64,000 nucleotides of DNA from positions 2,852,001 through 2,916,000 of the forward strand of contig NZ_FNRT01000002.1 of NCBI RefSeq assembly GCF_900105585.1. Direction: 5' to 3'. Origin of the DNA: Nocardioides exalbidus (GTDB lineage Bacteria; Actinomycetota; Actinomycetes; Propionibacteriales; Nocardioidaceae). Under the pieces are notes generated by a model. The model had not been told where the DNA came from. It saw only the letters and a program-made list of their open reading frames with translations, and ran no database searches. Both the position numbers and the translations under genes were made by a program. How positions within the stretch are numbered: position 1 is the first letter of the stretch; each line of letters begins with the position of its first letter. Shown here in pieces: positions 52,424 to 61,540 of the stretch.

Positions 52424-53130
52424 GGGGTCTCCTGCTGGGTGGTGGGGATGTCGGTGCCGGGCTCGGCGTCGGGGTCGGGGTCGGGGATCAGGGCGGCGAG
52501 GTTCTGCCAGGTGCGGAAGGCCACCTCGGCTGCCGCGTCGACGTCCCGGGCCTCGCACGCGGCGACCAGGCGGTCGTGGAGGGCGACGGACTCGGCGCCG
52601 GCGTGGGAGGCGAAGCGGCGGCGCTCGAGGCGGCGCACGACGGGGCTGAACTGGTCGAGCACGGTGGCCAGCGCGCGGTTGCCGGACGCGTCGACGGCGA
52701 CGGCGTGGAAGGCGTCGTCGGCCGTGAGCGCGGCGTCGGTGTCCCGCTCGTCGATCGCGTGGGCGAAGCGCTCGTTGGCCTCGCGCATCCGGGTGAGGTC
52801 GGCGGGCGTCAGGTGGGCGACGGCCTCGGCGACCGCGAGCCGGTGCATGGAGGCGACGACGGCGTGCGCGGCGCGGACCTCGCCGAGGTCGATCTCGGCG
52901 ACGACGGTCGAGCGGCCGGGGGCGGCCCGCACCAGCCCGGTTTCGCCGAGCCTGAGCAACGCCTCGCGCACCGGGGTCCGGCTGACCCCGAGCCAGGTGG
53001 CGAGCTCGGTGTCGCGCACCACCTCGCCCGGCGCGAGCGTGCCGTCGACGATCGCGTCGCGCAGGCGGTCGTGGACGCGGTCGCGCAGCAGGGAGGGGCG
53101 GATCGACGCCTCAAGCGCGGGCACCGGCAT
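52420..53130 (-). CDS. GntR-family regulator of ACC deaminase
   Basis: A 236-residue GntR regulator of the FadR/FCD group: winged helix ([31 protein letters not shown]) followed by an all-helical FCD domain. It is co-transcribed with acdS with a 4-nt overlap and so probably controls it. A 14-bp palindrome covers its own start codon and could be its autoregulatory operator. Confidence 0.9.
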   Translation of the reverse strand: MPVPALEASIRPSLLRDRVHDRLRDAIVDGTLAPGEVVRDTELATWLGVSRTPVREALLRLGETGLVRAAPGRSTVVAEIDLGEVRAAHAVVASMHRLAVAEAVAHLTPADLTRMREANERFAHAIDERDTDAALTADDAFHAVAVDASGNRALATVLDQFSPVVRRLERRRFASHAGAESVALHDRLVAACEARDVDAAAEVAFRTWQNLAALIPDPDPDAEPGTDIPTTQQETP

Positions 53131-53143
53131 GCAATATATTGCA
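53130..53143. promoter_or_regulatory. Perfect palindrome at the GntR start
   Basis: TGCAATATATTGCA, a perfect 14-bp dyad, A/T-rich in a G/C-rich genome, at the GntR start and 40 nt before the divergent CDF gene. It is a candidate autorepressor site for the GntR protein. Confidence 0.6.
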
Positions 53144-53182
53144 CACTGCGCAGGGGTGGGCGTCAAGTGGGAGGCTGTCCCC

Positions 53183-54124
53183 GTGCTCACCGTCGTCGTC
53201 GCGCTGGCCGCCAACACGATCCTCGCCGTCCTCAAGACGATCGTCGCCGCCGTCACCGGCTCCGCGTCGATGGTCGCCGAGGCCGCGCACTCCTGGGCCG
53301 ACGCCGGCAACGAGGTCTTCCTCGTCGTCGCCGAGCGCCGCTCGGAGAAGGCGGCCGACAAGCGGCACCCCCTGGGCTACGGCCGCGAGGCCTACGTCTG
53401 GTCGATGATCGCGGCCTTCGGGCTCTTCTCCGTGGGCGCCGCTGTGTCGGTGATCCACGGCGTGCAGTCGCTCGGTGCCGAGGAGGAGTCGGCCGACTAC
53501 CTGTGGGCCTACGTGGTCATGGGCGCGGCGTTCCTCCTCGAGGGCACGTCCTTCCTCCAGGCGCGCCGGGAGGTGCGCAAGGGGGCGCAGGAGGCCGAGA
53601 TCAGCGGCGCCGCCTTCCTCGACCGCACCTCCGACCCGACCCTGCGCGCGGTCTTCTTCGAGGACGCCGCCGCGCTGATCGGCATCGTCATCGCCGTCAG
53701 TGGCCTCGCGCTCCACCAGGTCACCGGCCAGCCGGTGTGGGACGCGATCGGGTCGATCCTCGTCGGCCTGCTGCTGGGTGGGATCGCGATCTACCTGCTG
53801 CGGCGCAACATGGCCTTCCTGGTCGGCCAGATCGCCGACCCGCGGGCCTATGAGGCTGTCATCGGCTGGCTCCGCGAGCGTCCCGAGGTGCAGTCGGTCA
53901 ACAGCCTGCACCTGGAGTACGTCGGTCCCGAGAAGGTCTTCCTCGTCGGCTCCGTGGACCTGGTCGGCGACGACCCCGAGAGCCGCGCGGCCGAGGAGCT
54001 GCAGCGCCTCGAGGACCACCTCGAGGAGCGGCCCTGGATCGCCCGCGCGGTCCTGTCCCTGGCGGCCCCGGGTCGGCCGCCGGTGATCGGCGACGGGTTC
54101 ACCGGCGACCTCGGGAACAACTGA
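53183..54124 (+). CDS. Cation diffusion facilitator (CDF) transporter
   Basis: A 313-residue CDF-family metal/proton antiporter with about six helices. The metal-site region AEAAHSWADAGNEVF and the loop DKRHPLGYGREAYVW are typical. Zn, Fe, Mn or Co export is possible. GTG 53183 has GGGAGG 8 nt upstream. It is divergent from the GntR-acdS unit. Confidence 0.9.
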   Translation: MLTVVVALAANTILAVLKTIVAAVTGSASMVAEAAHSWADAGNEVFLVVAERRSEKAADKRHPLGYGREAYVWSMIAAFGLFSVGAAVSVIHGVQSLGAEEESADYLWAYVVMGAAFLLEGTSFLQARREVRKGAQEAEISGAAFLDRTSDPTLRAVFFEDAAALIGIVIAVSGLALHQVTGQPVWDAIGSILVGLLLGGIAIYLLRRNMAFLVGQIADPRAYEAVIGWLRERPEVQSVNSLHLEYVGPEKVFLVGSVDLVGDDPESRAAEELQRLEDHLEERPWIARAVLSLAAPGRPPVIGDGFTGDLGNN

Positions 54125-54147
54125 GGCGGTTGAACGTTGAACCAGTC

Positions 54148-55170
54148 ATGAAGAAGATCGGGTTCCTGAACTTCGGCCACTGGACCGACTCGCCGCAGTC
54201 CGCGGTCCGCACCGCGTCCGACACCCTGCTCCAGTCGATCGACCTCGCGGTCGCGGCGGAGGAGCTCGGCGCGGACGGGGCGTACTTCCGCGTCCACCAC
54301 TTCGCACGCCAGCTCGCCTCACCGTTCCCGCTGCTCGCCGCCGTCGGCGCGCGCACCAGCCGGATCGAGATCGGCACAGGCGTCATCGACATGCGCTACG
54401 AGAACCCGCTCTACATGGCCGAGGACGCGGGCGCCGCCGACCTCATCTCGGGCGGACGACTCCAGCTCGGCATCAGCCGGGGATCACCGGAGCAGGTCGT
54501 CGACGGCTGGCGCTACTTCGGCTACGCACCCGCCGAGGGCGAGGACCAGGCCGACATGGCCCGCCGCCACACCGAGGTCTTCCTCCAGGTGCTCGAGGGC
54601 GAGGGCTTCGCCGAGCCCAACCCGCGCCCGATGTTCCCGAACCCGCCCGGCCTGCTGCGCCCCGAGCCGCACTCGCCCGGGCTGCGCGACCGCATCTGGT
54701 GGGGCGCCGCGTCCGACGCGACCGCCCGCTGGACGGCCGAGAAGGGCATGCACCTGATGTCGTCGACCCTCAAGGCCGACGAGACCGGCGAGCCGTTCCA
54801 CGTCCAGCAGCGCAAGCAGATCGAGGTCTACCGCGAGGCGTGGAAGGCGGCCGGCCACGAGGGCGAGCCGCGCGTCTCGGTCAGCCGCTCGATCATGCCG
54901 ATCACCACCGACCTCGACCGGATGTACTTCGGCCGCGAGGGCACCAGCCAGGACCAGTTCGGCCAGATCGAGGCCAACCTGCGCGCCGTCTTCGGCAAGA
55001 CCTACGCCGCCGAGCCGGACATCCTGGTCAAGGAGCTCGCCGACGACGAGGCGATCGCCGCCGCCGCCACCCTGCTGCTCACGGTGCCCAACCAGCTCGG
55101 GGTGGACTACAACGCCCACCTGCTCGAGACGGTGCTCACCGACGTGGCGCCCGACCTCGGCTGGCGCTGA
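54148..55170 (+). CDS. Luciferase-like (LLM class) flavin-dependent oxidoreductase
   Basis: A 340-residue LLM protein (MKKIGFLNFGHWTDSP, ISGGRLQLGISRGSPEQV). It would use FMN with oxygen or NAD(P)H to oxidise an unknown substrate. It sits with an NmrA-like reductase 47 nt downstream, so the two may act together. ATG 54148 is used; no strong ribosome site is seen. Confidence 0.87.
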   Translation: MKKIGFLNFGHWTDSPQSAVRTASDTLLQSIDLAVAAEELGADGAYFRVHHFARQLASPFPLLAAVGARTSRIEIGTGVIDMRYENPLYMAEDAGAADLISGGRLQLGISRGSPEQVVDGWRYFGYAPAEGEDQADMARRHTEVFLQVLEGEGFAEPNPRPMFPNPPGLLRPEPHSPGLRDRIWWGAASDATARWTAEKGMHLMSSTLKADETGEPFHVQQRKQIEVYREAWKAAGHEGEPRVSVSRSIMPITTDLDRMYFGREGTSQDQFGQIEANLRAVFGKTYAAEPDILVKELADDEAIAAAATLLLTVPNQLGVDYNAHLLETVLTDVAPDLGWR

Positions 55171-55217
55171 ACCACCTCGCACACCCCACCCCACGACGTA
55201 CGAAGGACGGACACCCG

Positions 55218-55868
55218 ATGGCACGCATCACGGTTCTCGGCGGCAACGGCTACGCAGGCGCGGCGATCGTCGCGGAGGCGGTCTCCCGCGGGCACGAGGT
55301 CACCTCGGTGAGCCGCTCAGCTCCTGGCAACCCGGTCGCCGGAGCGGACTACGTCGAGGGCTCGGTCCTCGACGCGGCCGTCCTCGACCGCGCGATCGAC
55401 GGCGCCGACGTCGTCATCAGCGCGCTCTCGCCGCGCGACGACATGGCCGGCAAGGTCGAGGGCGTCCTCGCCGACCTCGTCGAGCGCCTCACCGGTCAGC
55501 CGATCCGGCTGGGCTTCGTAGGTGGCGCGTCGTCGCTGCTGGTGGAGGAGGGCGGCCCGCGGCTGTGGGACGTCACCGAGGAGCACATGCCCGACGAGGT
55601 GAAGCCCGAGGTGCAGACCGGCCTCGCCGCGCTCGCCGCGCTGCAGGACAGCCCGGAGTCGCTCGACTGGTTCTACGTGAGCCCGCCGCAGGACTTCGGC
55701 TCGTGGCTCGGCACCCCCTCGAAGGGCACCTACACCCGCGGCGGCGACATCCTGCTCAAGGACGCCGAGGGAGCCTCGACGATCTCCGCCGACGACCTCG
55801 CGCTCGCGATCCTCGACGAGGTCGACACTCCGGCCGCGCGCCGCAGCCGGTTCACCGCGATCGCCTGA
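55218..55868 (+). CDS. NAD(P)-dependent oxidoreductase, NmrA/atypical SDR type
   Basis: A 216-residue Rossmann-fold protein with the atypical SDR motif LGGNGYAGAAI. It resembles NAD(P)H-binding YwnB-like proteins. Probable reductase or redox sensor; substrate unknown. It follows the LLM gene with the usual short spacing and is convergent with the next LLM gene. Confidence 0.86.
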   Translation: MARITVLGGNGYAGAAIVAEAVSRGHEVTSVSRSAPGNPVAGADYVEGSVLDAAVLDRAIDGADVVISALSPRDDMAGKVEGVLADLVERLTGQPIRLGFVGGASSLLVEEGGPRLWDVTEEHMPDEVKPEVQTGLAALAALQDSPESLDWFYVSPPQDFGSWLGTPSKGTYTRGGDILLKDAEGASTISADDLALAILDEVDTPAARRSRFTAIA

Positions 55869-55874
55869 CCGGCC

Positions 55875-56861
55875 TCAGGGGGCGGCCGCGCGCAGCTTCT
55901 CGAGCAGCGGGCCGGCCGCCTCGGCGAGGAACCGGTCCTGGCCTTCGTCGCCGACCTGCACGAGCGCGACGTCGGTGAAGCCGGCCTCCCAGTAGTCGGA
56001 GACGGCCTCGACGATCTTGTCGAGGTCCGGCCCACAGGGGATGGAGTCCGCGACGTCCTCGGGGCGGACGAACTGGGTGGCGCCGGCGAAGCCCGCAGGG
56101 GTCGGGAGGTCGGCGTTGACGGACCAGCCGCCGGCGAACCAGCGGAACTGCTCGTGGGCCCGGGCGACGGCGGCCTCCTCGGACGGGTCCCAGCAGATCG
56201 GGATCTGGCCGATCGCATGTGCCTCCCCACCGATGCGCGGAGCACCGTCGACGTCGTTCCACTGCTCGACGATCTCGGCCTTCGGCTCGACGGCCACGAG
56301 GTGGTCCGCCAGCGGTGCGAACCGCTCGATCGCGCGCTTCCCGGCGACGGCGACGCCGATGTCGACACCCGCGTCCGGGAGGTCCCAGATGCGCGCCGAG
56401 TCGACCTGGAAGAACTCGCCGCGGTGGTCGACGAGCTCGCCCGTGTGCAGCTCGCGGATGATCTCGATCGCCTCGGCGAGCATGTCCTGCCGCTCGGCGA
56501 TCGCCGGCCACCCGGCGCCCACGACGTGCTCGTTGAGGTTCTCCCCGCTGCCGAGCCCGAGGGTGAAGCGTCCGCCGGAGAGGAGCTGCAGCGTCGCGGC
56601 CTTCTGGGCCACGACTGCCGGGTGGTAGCGCAGCGTCGGGCACGTCACGTAGGTCATCAGGTCCACGCGCTCGGTCGCCTGGGCGACGGCGCCGAGCACC
56701 GTCCAGGCGTGCGGCGCGTGCCCCTGGTCGGTGAGCCACGGCGAGTAGTGGTCGCTCATCACCTCGAAGTCGAAGCCGGTCCGTTCGGCGGCCACGGCGT
56801 AGTCCACCAGCTGCCGCGGGCCGCTCTGCTCGGTCATCAGGGTGTATCCGAAGCGGGTCAT
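55875..56861 (-). CDS. F420-dependent LLM-class oxidoreductase (FGD-like)
   Basis: A 328-residue luciferase-like protein of the F420 G6PDH-like family (TIGR03557 type): SDHYSPWLTDQGHAP, LGLGSGENLNEHVVG. It would use coenzyme F420, present in many actinobacteria. TACGGT 6 nt before ATG 56861 fits a leaderless start. The substrate is unknown; glucose-6-phosphate is not implied by sequence alone. Confidence 0.88.
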   Translation of the reverse strand: MTRFGYTLMTEQSGPRQLVDYAVAAERTGFDFEVMSDHYSPWLTDQGHAPHAWTVLGAVAQATERVDLMTYVTCPTLRYHPAVVAQKAATLQLLSGGRFTLGLGSGENLNEHVVGAGWPAIAERQDMLAEAIEIIRELHTGELVDHRGEFFQVDSARIWDLPDAGVDIGVAVAGKRAIERFAPLADHLVAVEPKAEIVEQWNDVDGAPRIGGEAHAIGQIPICWDPSEEAAVARAHEQFRWFAGGWSVNADLPTPAGFAGATQFVRPEDVADSIPCGPDLDKIVEAVSDYWEAGFTDVALVQVGDEGQDRFLAEAAGPLLEKLRAAAP

Positions 56862-56945
56862 GCCTCGACCGTAGCCAGCGAGGAGTCCGCGCAAACCGCC
56901 CCGGCAGGTGGGCCGCCCGGCGCCCGTGCGTGCTTGCGTGGAGGC

Positions 56946-57224
56946 ATGACCCACGACCAGGACCACGACCACGACCACCCCGACAACGGCCCGGACAACG
57001 GCCCGGGCGACAGCCCGGACAGCAAGCAGGACGGCAAGCCGGACAGCAGCCAGGGGGGCCAGGTCTCGGAGATGGTCCCGGAGGGTGACGAGCCCGAGCC
57101 GATCAACCCCGGTGACTCGGTCGGCGGGCAGCCCGACGGCGAGTCGGGCAAGACCCAGGAGGGCTCGCAGGGACCGAACGCGATCCCGGACGACCCGACC
57201 GGCAAGCACCCCCACACGACCTGA
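56946..57224 (+). CDS. Small acidic hydrophilic protein, Asp/His-rich N-terminus
   Basis: A 92-residue low-complexity protein. The start MTHDQDHDHDHPDN has alternating His/Asp, then Gly/Pro/Asp/Ser repeats (DNGPDNGPGDSPDSKQDGK). No hydrophobic segment or domain is seen. It is probably intrinsically disordered; a metal-binding or stress role is possible but unsupported. ATG 56946 has a ribosome site only 1 nt away. Confidence 0.6.
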   Translation: MTHDQDHDHDHPDNGPDNGPGDSPDSKQDGKPDSSQGGQVSEMVPEGDEPEPINPGDSVGGQPDGESGKTQEGSQGPNAIPDDPTGKHPHTT

Positions 57225-57244
57225 GGATGCGGTAGGAACTCCCC

Positions 57245-57901
57245 ATGAGCCGTCCAGTGATCGTCGTCGTGGGTGCCGGGCCGGGAGTCAGCGGCTCGGT
57301 GGCCCGCCGTTTCGCGGGGGAGGGGTACGACGTCGGGCTCCTCGGGGCCGAGCAGGCCGTGCTCGACGACCTCGTCCCCGGCCTCGAGGCCCTCGGTGCG
57401 GCCGTCGGCCACACCGTCGCCGACGTGACCGACGAGCAGGCCGCGCGCGACGCCGTACGCCGCTTCGGTGAGCACACCGGCCGCATCGACGTCCTGCACT
57501 TCAACCCGAGCGCCTACCGCGAGCAGGACCCGTTGTCGCTCTCGGTCCCCGAGCTGCTCGAGGACGTCGCGCTCGGGGTCGGTGCGTTGCTGACCGTGGT
57601 GCAGGCGGCGCGGCCCTACATGTCGGCCGGCGGACGGATCTCGGTCACCGGCAGCATGGCGGCCGACGAGCCGTGGGAGGGCGCTGCGTCGCTCGGCGTG
57701 CAGAAGGCCGGCGTGCGCAACCTCGTGCACTCGCTCGACAAGACGTTGGCCGACGACGGCATCCGCGCGGTGTCGGTCACGGTGCGCGGTGCGCTCGCAC
57801 GCGAGGGCGCCTTCACCCCCGACCGCGTGGCCGACGCCCTCTGGGCCGCGGTGGCCCGCGACGAGTCGGGCTGGACCAGCGAGGTCCCGTACTCCGGGTG
57901 A
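57245..57901 (+). CDS. SDR-fold protein lacking the catalytic Tyr
   Basis: A 218-residue short-chain dehydrogenase relative with the cofactor motif VVGAGPGVSGSVARRF and a VTGSM Ser. In the YxxxK box the Tyr is Leu (SLGVQKAG), so ordinary SDR chemistry is doubtful. It may be a sensor or use another residue. It ends next to the convergent small membrane protein gene. Confidence 0.85.
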   Translation: MSRPVIVVVGAGPGVSGSVARRFAGEGYDVGLLGAEQAVLDDLVPGLEALGAAVGHTVADVTDEQAARDAVRRFGEHTGRIDVLHFNPSAYREQDPLSLSVPELLEDVALGVGALLTVVQAARPYMSAGGRISVTGSMAADEPWEGAASLGVQKAGVRNLVHSLDKTLADDGIRAVSVTVRGALAREGAFTPDRVADALWAAVARDESGWTSEVPYSG

Positions 57902-57902
57902 G

Positions 57903-58202
57903 TCAGGCGCCGCGGATCCCGTTCAGCAGGAACCAGAACACGACCACCCCGACGAAGGACGCCAGCAGCCCCCACCACGTCCCCGTCATCGCCCGGCGGC
58001 CCGTGCCCGCACCCTCGCGGGCCAGGCCGGGCAGGCCGATCGTGACCGCCGCACCGAGCGCCGCCATCGCGACCAGCTGCACCGGCACGATCCAGTTCTC
58101 CGCACCCGGCCCGTCGAGGACGTACGCCGCCAGCGGCAGGCTGAGCATCCCGAGGACGAGCAGCACCACGATCCCGACGACGCGCTGCGCTGCCCTGGTC
58201 AT
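57903..58202 (-). CDS. Small three-helix membrane protein
   Basis: A 99-residue protein with about three membrane helices (residues 8-28, 37-57, 76-95). No known domain. TAGGTT 6 nt before ATG 58202 fits a leaderless start, supporting the gene. It is followed upstream by the tandem hairpin repeats. Confidence 0.75.
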   Translation of the reverse strand: MTRAAQRVVGIVVLLVLGMLSLPLAAYVLDGPGAENWIVPVQLVAMAALGAAVTIGLPGLAREGAGTGRRAMTGTWWGLLASFVGVVVFWFLLNGIRGA

Positions 58203-58231
58203 GGGCCGAACCTAGAGCATGCCGGAGCGGT

Positions 58232-58440
58232 GCGTGAGCCACATTCCGTCGACCCTGGATGTGGCTCACGCACCGCGGACCCGCGTGTCGGCCGGCGGCG
58301 CGCCGGTGGGCGGTGCGCCAGCCACATTCCGTCGACCCCGAATGTGGCTCACGCACCTCGGACCCGCGCGTCGGCCGGCGGCGCGCCGGTGGGCGGTGCG
58401 CCAGCCACATTCCGTCGACCCCGAATGTGGCTCACGCACC
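58232..58440. repeat. 83-bp tandem repeat, three hairpin copies
   Basis: Three copies with an 83-nt period, hairpins starting near 58237, 58320 and 58403. Each has a GCCACATTC stem paired with GAATGTGGC around a CGTCGACC-type loop; copy 1 has a longer 13-bp stem with GCGTGAGCCACAT. Copies 2 and 3 are nearly identical. They fill the gap between the paaZ 3' end and the small membrane gene, and probably terminate or protect the paaZ transcript. Confidence 0.85.
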
Positions 58441-58462
58441 GCCCGCGGCGAGCACGCAGGGC

Positions 58463-60478
58463 TCAGGCCTCCTTGGCCACCAGCGTCAGCACGTCGTAGG
58501 TCGCGACCGGCTCGTCGTCGCCGTTGACCACGAGCGCGTCCCAGCGGACCTCGCCGTAGTCGGCCGACGAGCGCGGGGTGATCTGCTTGACGGTCAGCGT
58601 CACGCGGATCGAGTCGCCGGCCTTGACCGGGGTGAGGAAGCGGAGGTGGTCGACGCCGAAGTTCGCGAGGACCGGGCCGGGGGCGGGGTCGACGAAGAGG
58701 CCGGCGGCCATCGACACGATGAGGTAGCCGTGGGCGACGATGCCGCCGAAGAGCGGGTTGGCCGCCGCGGCCTCGGGGTCGGTGTGGGCGTAGAAGGTGT
58801 CACCGGTGAAGTCGGCGAAGTGGTCGATGTCCTCGAGCGAGATGACTCGCGACGCGGAGGCGATCGTGTCGCCCACGCAGAGCGTGGCCAGCGAGTGGCG
58901 GAACGGGTGCTCAGGGGTGATCGTGCGCGACGAGCCCCGGGTCCAGCGGCCGGTGATCGCGGTCAGCATGTCGGGGGACGCCTGGATCGCGGAGCGCTGC
59001 ATGTGGTGGAGCACGCCGCGGACGCCGCCGAGCTCCTCGCCGCCGCCGGCACGCCCCGGCCCGCCGTGGACGAGCATCGGCAGGGGTGAGCCGTGGCCGG
59101 TGGACTCGGGCGCGTCGTCACGGTCGAGCACGAGGATCCGGCCGTGCCACGGGGCGAGGCCGAGCACGAGCGTGCGCGCGGCGGCCGGGTCGTGGGTGAC
59201 GACGGAGCCGGCGAGCGACCCGCGGCCGCGGGCGGCCAGCGTGACCGCCTCGTCGAGGTCGTCGTAGGACATCACGGTCGAGACGGGGCCGAAGGGCTCG
59301 ACGTCGTGCGGCTCGACCGCGCCGGCGCGGGCACGGAGCAGCACCGGCGTCATGAAGGCGCCGCGCTCGCTCCCGTCGACGGCGACCTCGTCGACGACGA
59401 CGTCGCACGACGAGCGCAGGGCCTCGACGGCCTTCCGGACCTCGTCGCGCTGGCCGAGGGACGCGAGCGGACCCATCCGGGTGGACTCGTCGCCGGGGAG
59501 GCCCACGACCGTCGAGGACAGTCGGGCGGCGATCGCGTCGGTCACCTCGTCGGCGACGGCCGCGGGCACGATGACGCGCCGGATGGCCGTGCACTTCTGC
59601 CCGGCCTTGGCGGTCATCTCGGTGACGACGCCCTTCACGAAGAGGTCCCACTCCGGGTCGCCGGCGGCCACGTCGGGGCCGAGCACCGAGCAGTTCAGCG
59701 AGTCGGCCTCGACCTGGAGCTGCACGCCGCCGTGGAGGACGGAGGGGTGCTGGCGCAGGATCCCGGCGGTGTGCGCGGAGCCGGTGAACGCCACCGAGTC
59801 CTGGACGGTCAGGTGGTCGAGCAGGTCACCGGCCGATCCGGACAGCAGCTGGAGCGAGCCCTCGGGGAGGATGCCCGACTCGACGATCCGCCGCACGACG
59901 AGCTCGGTGAGGTACGCCGTCTGGCTGGCCGGCTTGACGATCGAGGGCAGCCCGGCGATGAAGGCCGGCGCGAGCTTCTCGAGCATGCCCCAGACCGGGA
60001 AGTTGAAGGCGTTGACCTGGACGGCGACGCCCGGGCGCGAGGTGTAGACGTGCTGGCCGAGGAACACCCCGGTGCGCCCGAGCTGCTCGAGGTCGCCGTC
60101 GCACACGACGGTGTCGTTGGGCAGCTCGCGGCGGCCCTTGGACGAGTAGGAGAAGACGGTGCCGAAGCCGCCGTCGATGTCGATCGCCGAGTCGCGCCGC
60201 GTCGCGCCGGTCGCCAGGGAGAGCTCGTAGAACTCCTCCTTGAGCCCGGTCAGGTGCGTGGCCAGCTCCTTGAGCAGCAGCGCGCGCTCGTGGAAGGTCA
60301 GCTCGCGGATCGCCGGGCCGCCGACCGTGCGTGCGTGGTGGGCCATCGCGCCGAGGTCGAGGCCGGCGCTCGAGATGCGCGCGACCTCCTCGCCCGTGCC
60401 GGCGTCGAGGAGCGGATGGCCCTCGGCCGAGGCGGCGTACCAGCGTCCGGCGGCGTAGCTCTCGAGCAGTCGGCTCAC
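58463..60478 (-). CDS. paaZ: PaaZ: oxepin-CoA hydrolase / semialdehyde dehydrogenase
   Basis: A 671-residue bifunctional protein that opens the oxepin-CoA ring and oxidises the resulting semialdehyde in phenylacetate degradation. Residues 1-520 form the ALDH domain with catalytic Cys in AGQKCTAIRR; residues 530-671 are a MaoC/hotdog hydratase domain (DTFYAHTDPEAA, GGIVAHGYL). Length matches known PaaZ. GTG 60478 has a GGAGG site 7 nt upstream. It is divergent from paaABCDE. Confidence 0.93.
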   Translation of the reverse strand: MSRLLESYAAGRWYAASAEGHPLLDAGTGEEVARISSAGLDLGAMAHHARTVGGPAIRELTFHERALLLKELATHLTGLKEEFYELSLATGATRRDSAIDIDGGFGTVFSYSSKGRRELPNDTVVCDGDLEQLGRTGVFLGQHVYTSRPGVAVQVNAFNFPVWGMLEKLAPAFIAGLPSIVKPASQTAYLTELVVRRIVESGILPEGSLQLLSGSAGDLLDHLTVQDSVAFTGSAHTAGILRQHPSVLHGGVQLQVEADSLNCSVLGPDVAAGDPEWDLFVKGVVTEMTAKAGQKCTAIRRVIVPAAVADEVTDAIAARLSSTVVGLPGDESTRMGPLASLGQRDEVRKAVEALRSSCDVVVDEVAVDGSERGAFMTPVLLRARAGAVEPHDVEPFGPVSTVMSYDDLDEAVTLAARGRGSLAGSVVTHDPAAARTLVLGLAPWHGRILVLDRDDAPESTGHGSPLPMLVHGGPGRAGGGEELGGVRGVLHHMQRSAIQASPDMLTAITGRWTRGSSRTITPEHPFRHSLATLCVGDTIASASRVISLEDIDHFADFTGDTFYAHTDPEAAAANPLFGGIVAHGYLIVSMAAGLFVDPAPGPVLANFGVDHLRFLTPVKAGDSIRVTLTVKQITPRSSADYGEVRWDALVVNGDDEPVATYDVLTLVAKEA

Positions 60479-60552
60479 GGTGTTCCTCCAGTGCCAGATC
60501 AGGGCCAGATCAAGGTTTGCGTGCCACAGTGACTGGTGACACACTAATACCA

Positions 60553-60564
60553 GACCGATCGGTC
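60553..60564. promoter_or_regulatory. Palindromic operator between paaZ and paaA
   Basis: GACCGATCGGTC, a perfect 12-bp dyad, in the 108-bp divergent region, 22 nt before paaA. TetR-family regulators of paa genes bind ACCGACCG-like dyads of this kind; the regulator is not in the window. Confidence 0.6.
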
Positions 60565-60586
60565 AGTAAATCTTCTGGAGGCGCTG

Positions 60587-61540
60587 ATGACGCTCACCGA
60601 GACCGCAGCAGAGCGCGACCTGGAGGCCCACTTCGAGGCCACGATCGCGCGCAACGACCGCATCGAGCCGCGCGACTGGATGCCGGAGGGCTACCGGAAG
60701 ACGCTCGTGCGCCAGATCGCCCAGCACGCGCACAGCGAGATCATCGGCATGCAGCCGGAGGGCAACTGGATCAGCCGCGCGCCCAGCCTGCGCCGCAAGG
60801 CGATCCTGCTGGCCAAGGTGCAGGACGAGGCGGGCCACGGGCTCTACCTCTACTCCGCCGCCGAGACGCTCGGCGTCTCCCGGCTCGAGCTCACCGAGCT
60901 GCTGCTCGCCGGCAGGCAGAAGTACTCCTCGATCTTCAACTACCCGACGCTGTCCTACGCCGACGTCGGCACGATCGGCTGGCTGGTCGACGGTGCGGCC
61001 ATCTGCAACCAGGTGCCGCTGTGCCGGACCTCCTACGGCCCCTACGGCCGCGCGATGATCCGCGTGTGCAAGGAGGAGTCCTTCCACCAGCGCCAGGGCT
61101 ACGAGCTGCTCACCACGATGATGCGCGGCACCGACGGGCAGCGCGCGATGGTGCAGGAGTCGGTCGACCGCTTCTGGTGGCCGGCGCTGATGATGTTCGG
61201 CCCTCCCGACGCCGACTCGCCCAACACCGCCCAGTCGATGGCGTGGGGGATCAAGCGCAACACCAACGACGAGCTGCGCCAGAAGTTCGTCGACATGTCC
61301 GTCCCGCAGGCCGAGGCGCTCGGCGTCACGCTGCCCGACCCCGAGCTCGTCTGGAACGAGGAGCGCGGCCACCACGACTTCGGCCAGCCGGACTGGGAGG
61401 AGTTCATGCAGGGCGTGAAGGGCAACGGACCCTGCAACGCCCAGCGGATGGCCCACCGCCGGCGCGCCCACGAGGACGGTGCCTGGGTCAGGGACGCAGC
61501 GACGGCGTACGCCGCGAAGCAGCGGGCGGCGATCGCATGA
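60587..61540 (+). CDS. paaA: 1,2-phenylacetyl-CoA epoxidase catalytic subunit A
   Basis: A 317-residue di-iron oxygenase subunit that epoxidises phenylacetyl-CoA. The metal motifs [11 protein letters not shown] and EESFHQRQG (ExxH type) are present. ATG 60587 has a GGAGG site. First gene of the paaABCDE operon, overlapping paaB by 4 nt. Confidence 0.95.
   Translation: MTLTETAAERDLEAHFEATIARNDRIEPRDWMPEGYRKTLVRQIAQHAHSEIIGMQPEGNWISRAPSLRRKAILLAKVQDEAGHGLYLYSAAETLGVSRLELTELLLAGRQKYSSIFNYPTLSYADVGTIGWLVDGAAICNQVPLCRTSYGPYGRAMIRVCKEESFHQRQGYELLTTMMRGTDGQRAMVQESVDRFWWPALMMFGPPDADSPNTAQSMAWGIKRNTNDELRQKFVDMSVPQAEALGVTLPDPELVWNEERGHHDFGQPDWEEFMQGVKGNGPCNAQRMAHRRRAHEDGAWVRDAATAYAAKQRAAIA

Noticed and set aside
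58232..58440. Tandem repeats as a CRISPR array.
   Set aside because: The units are 83 bp of near-identical sequence with no unique spacers and no cas genes nearby.
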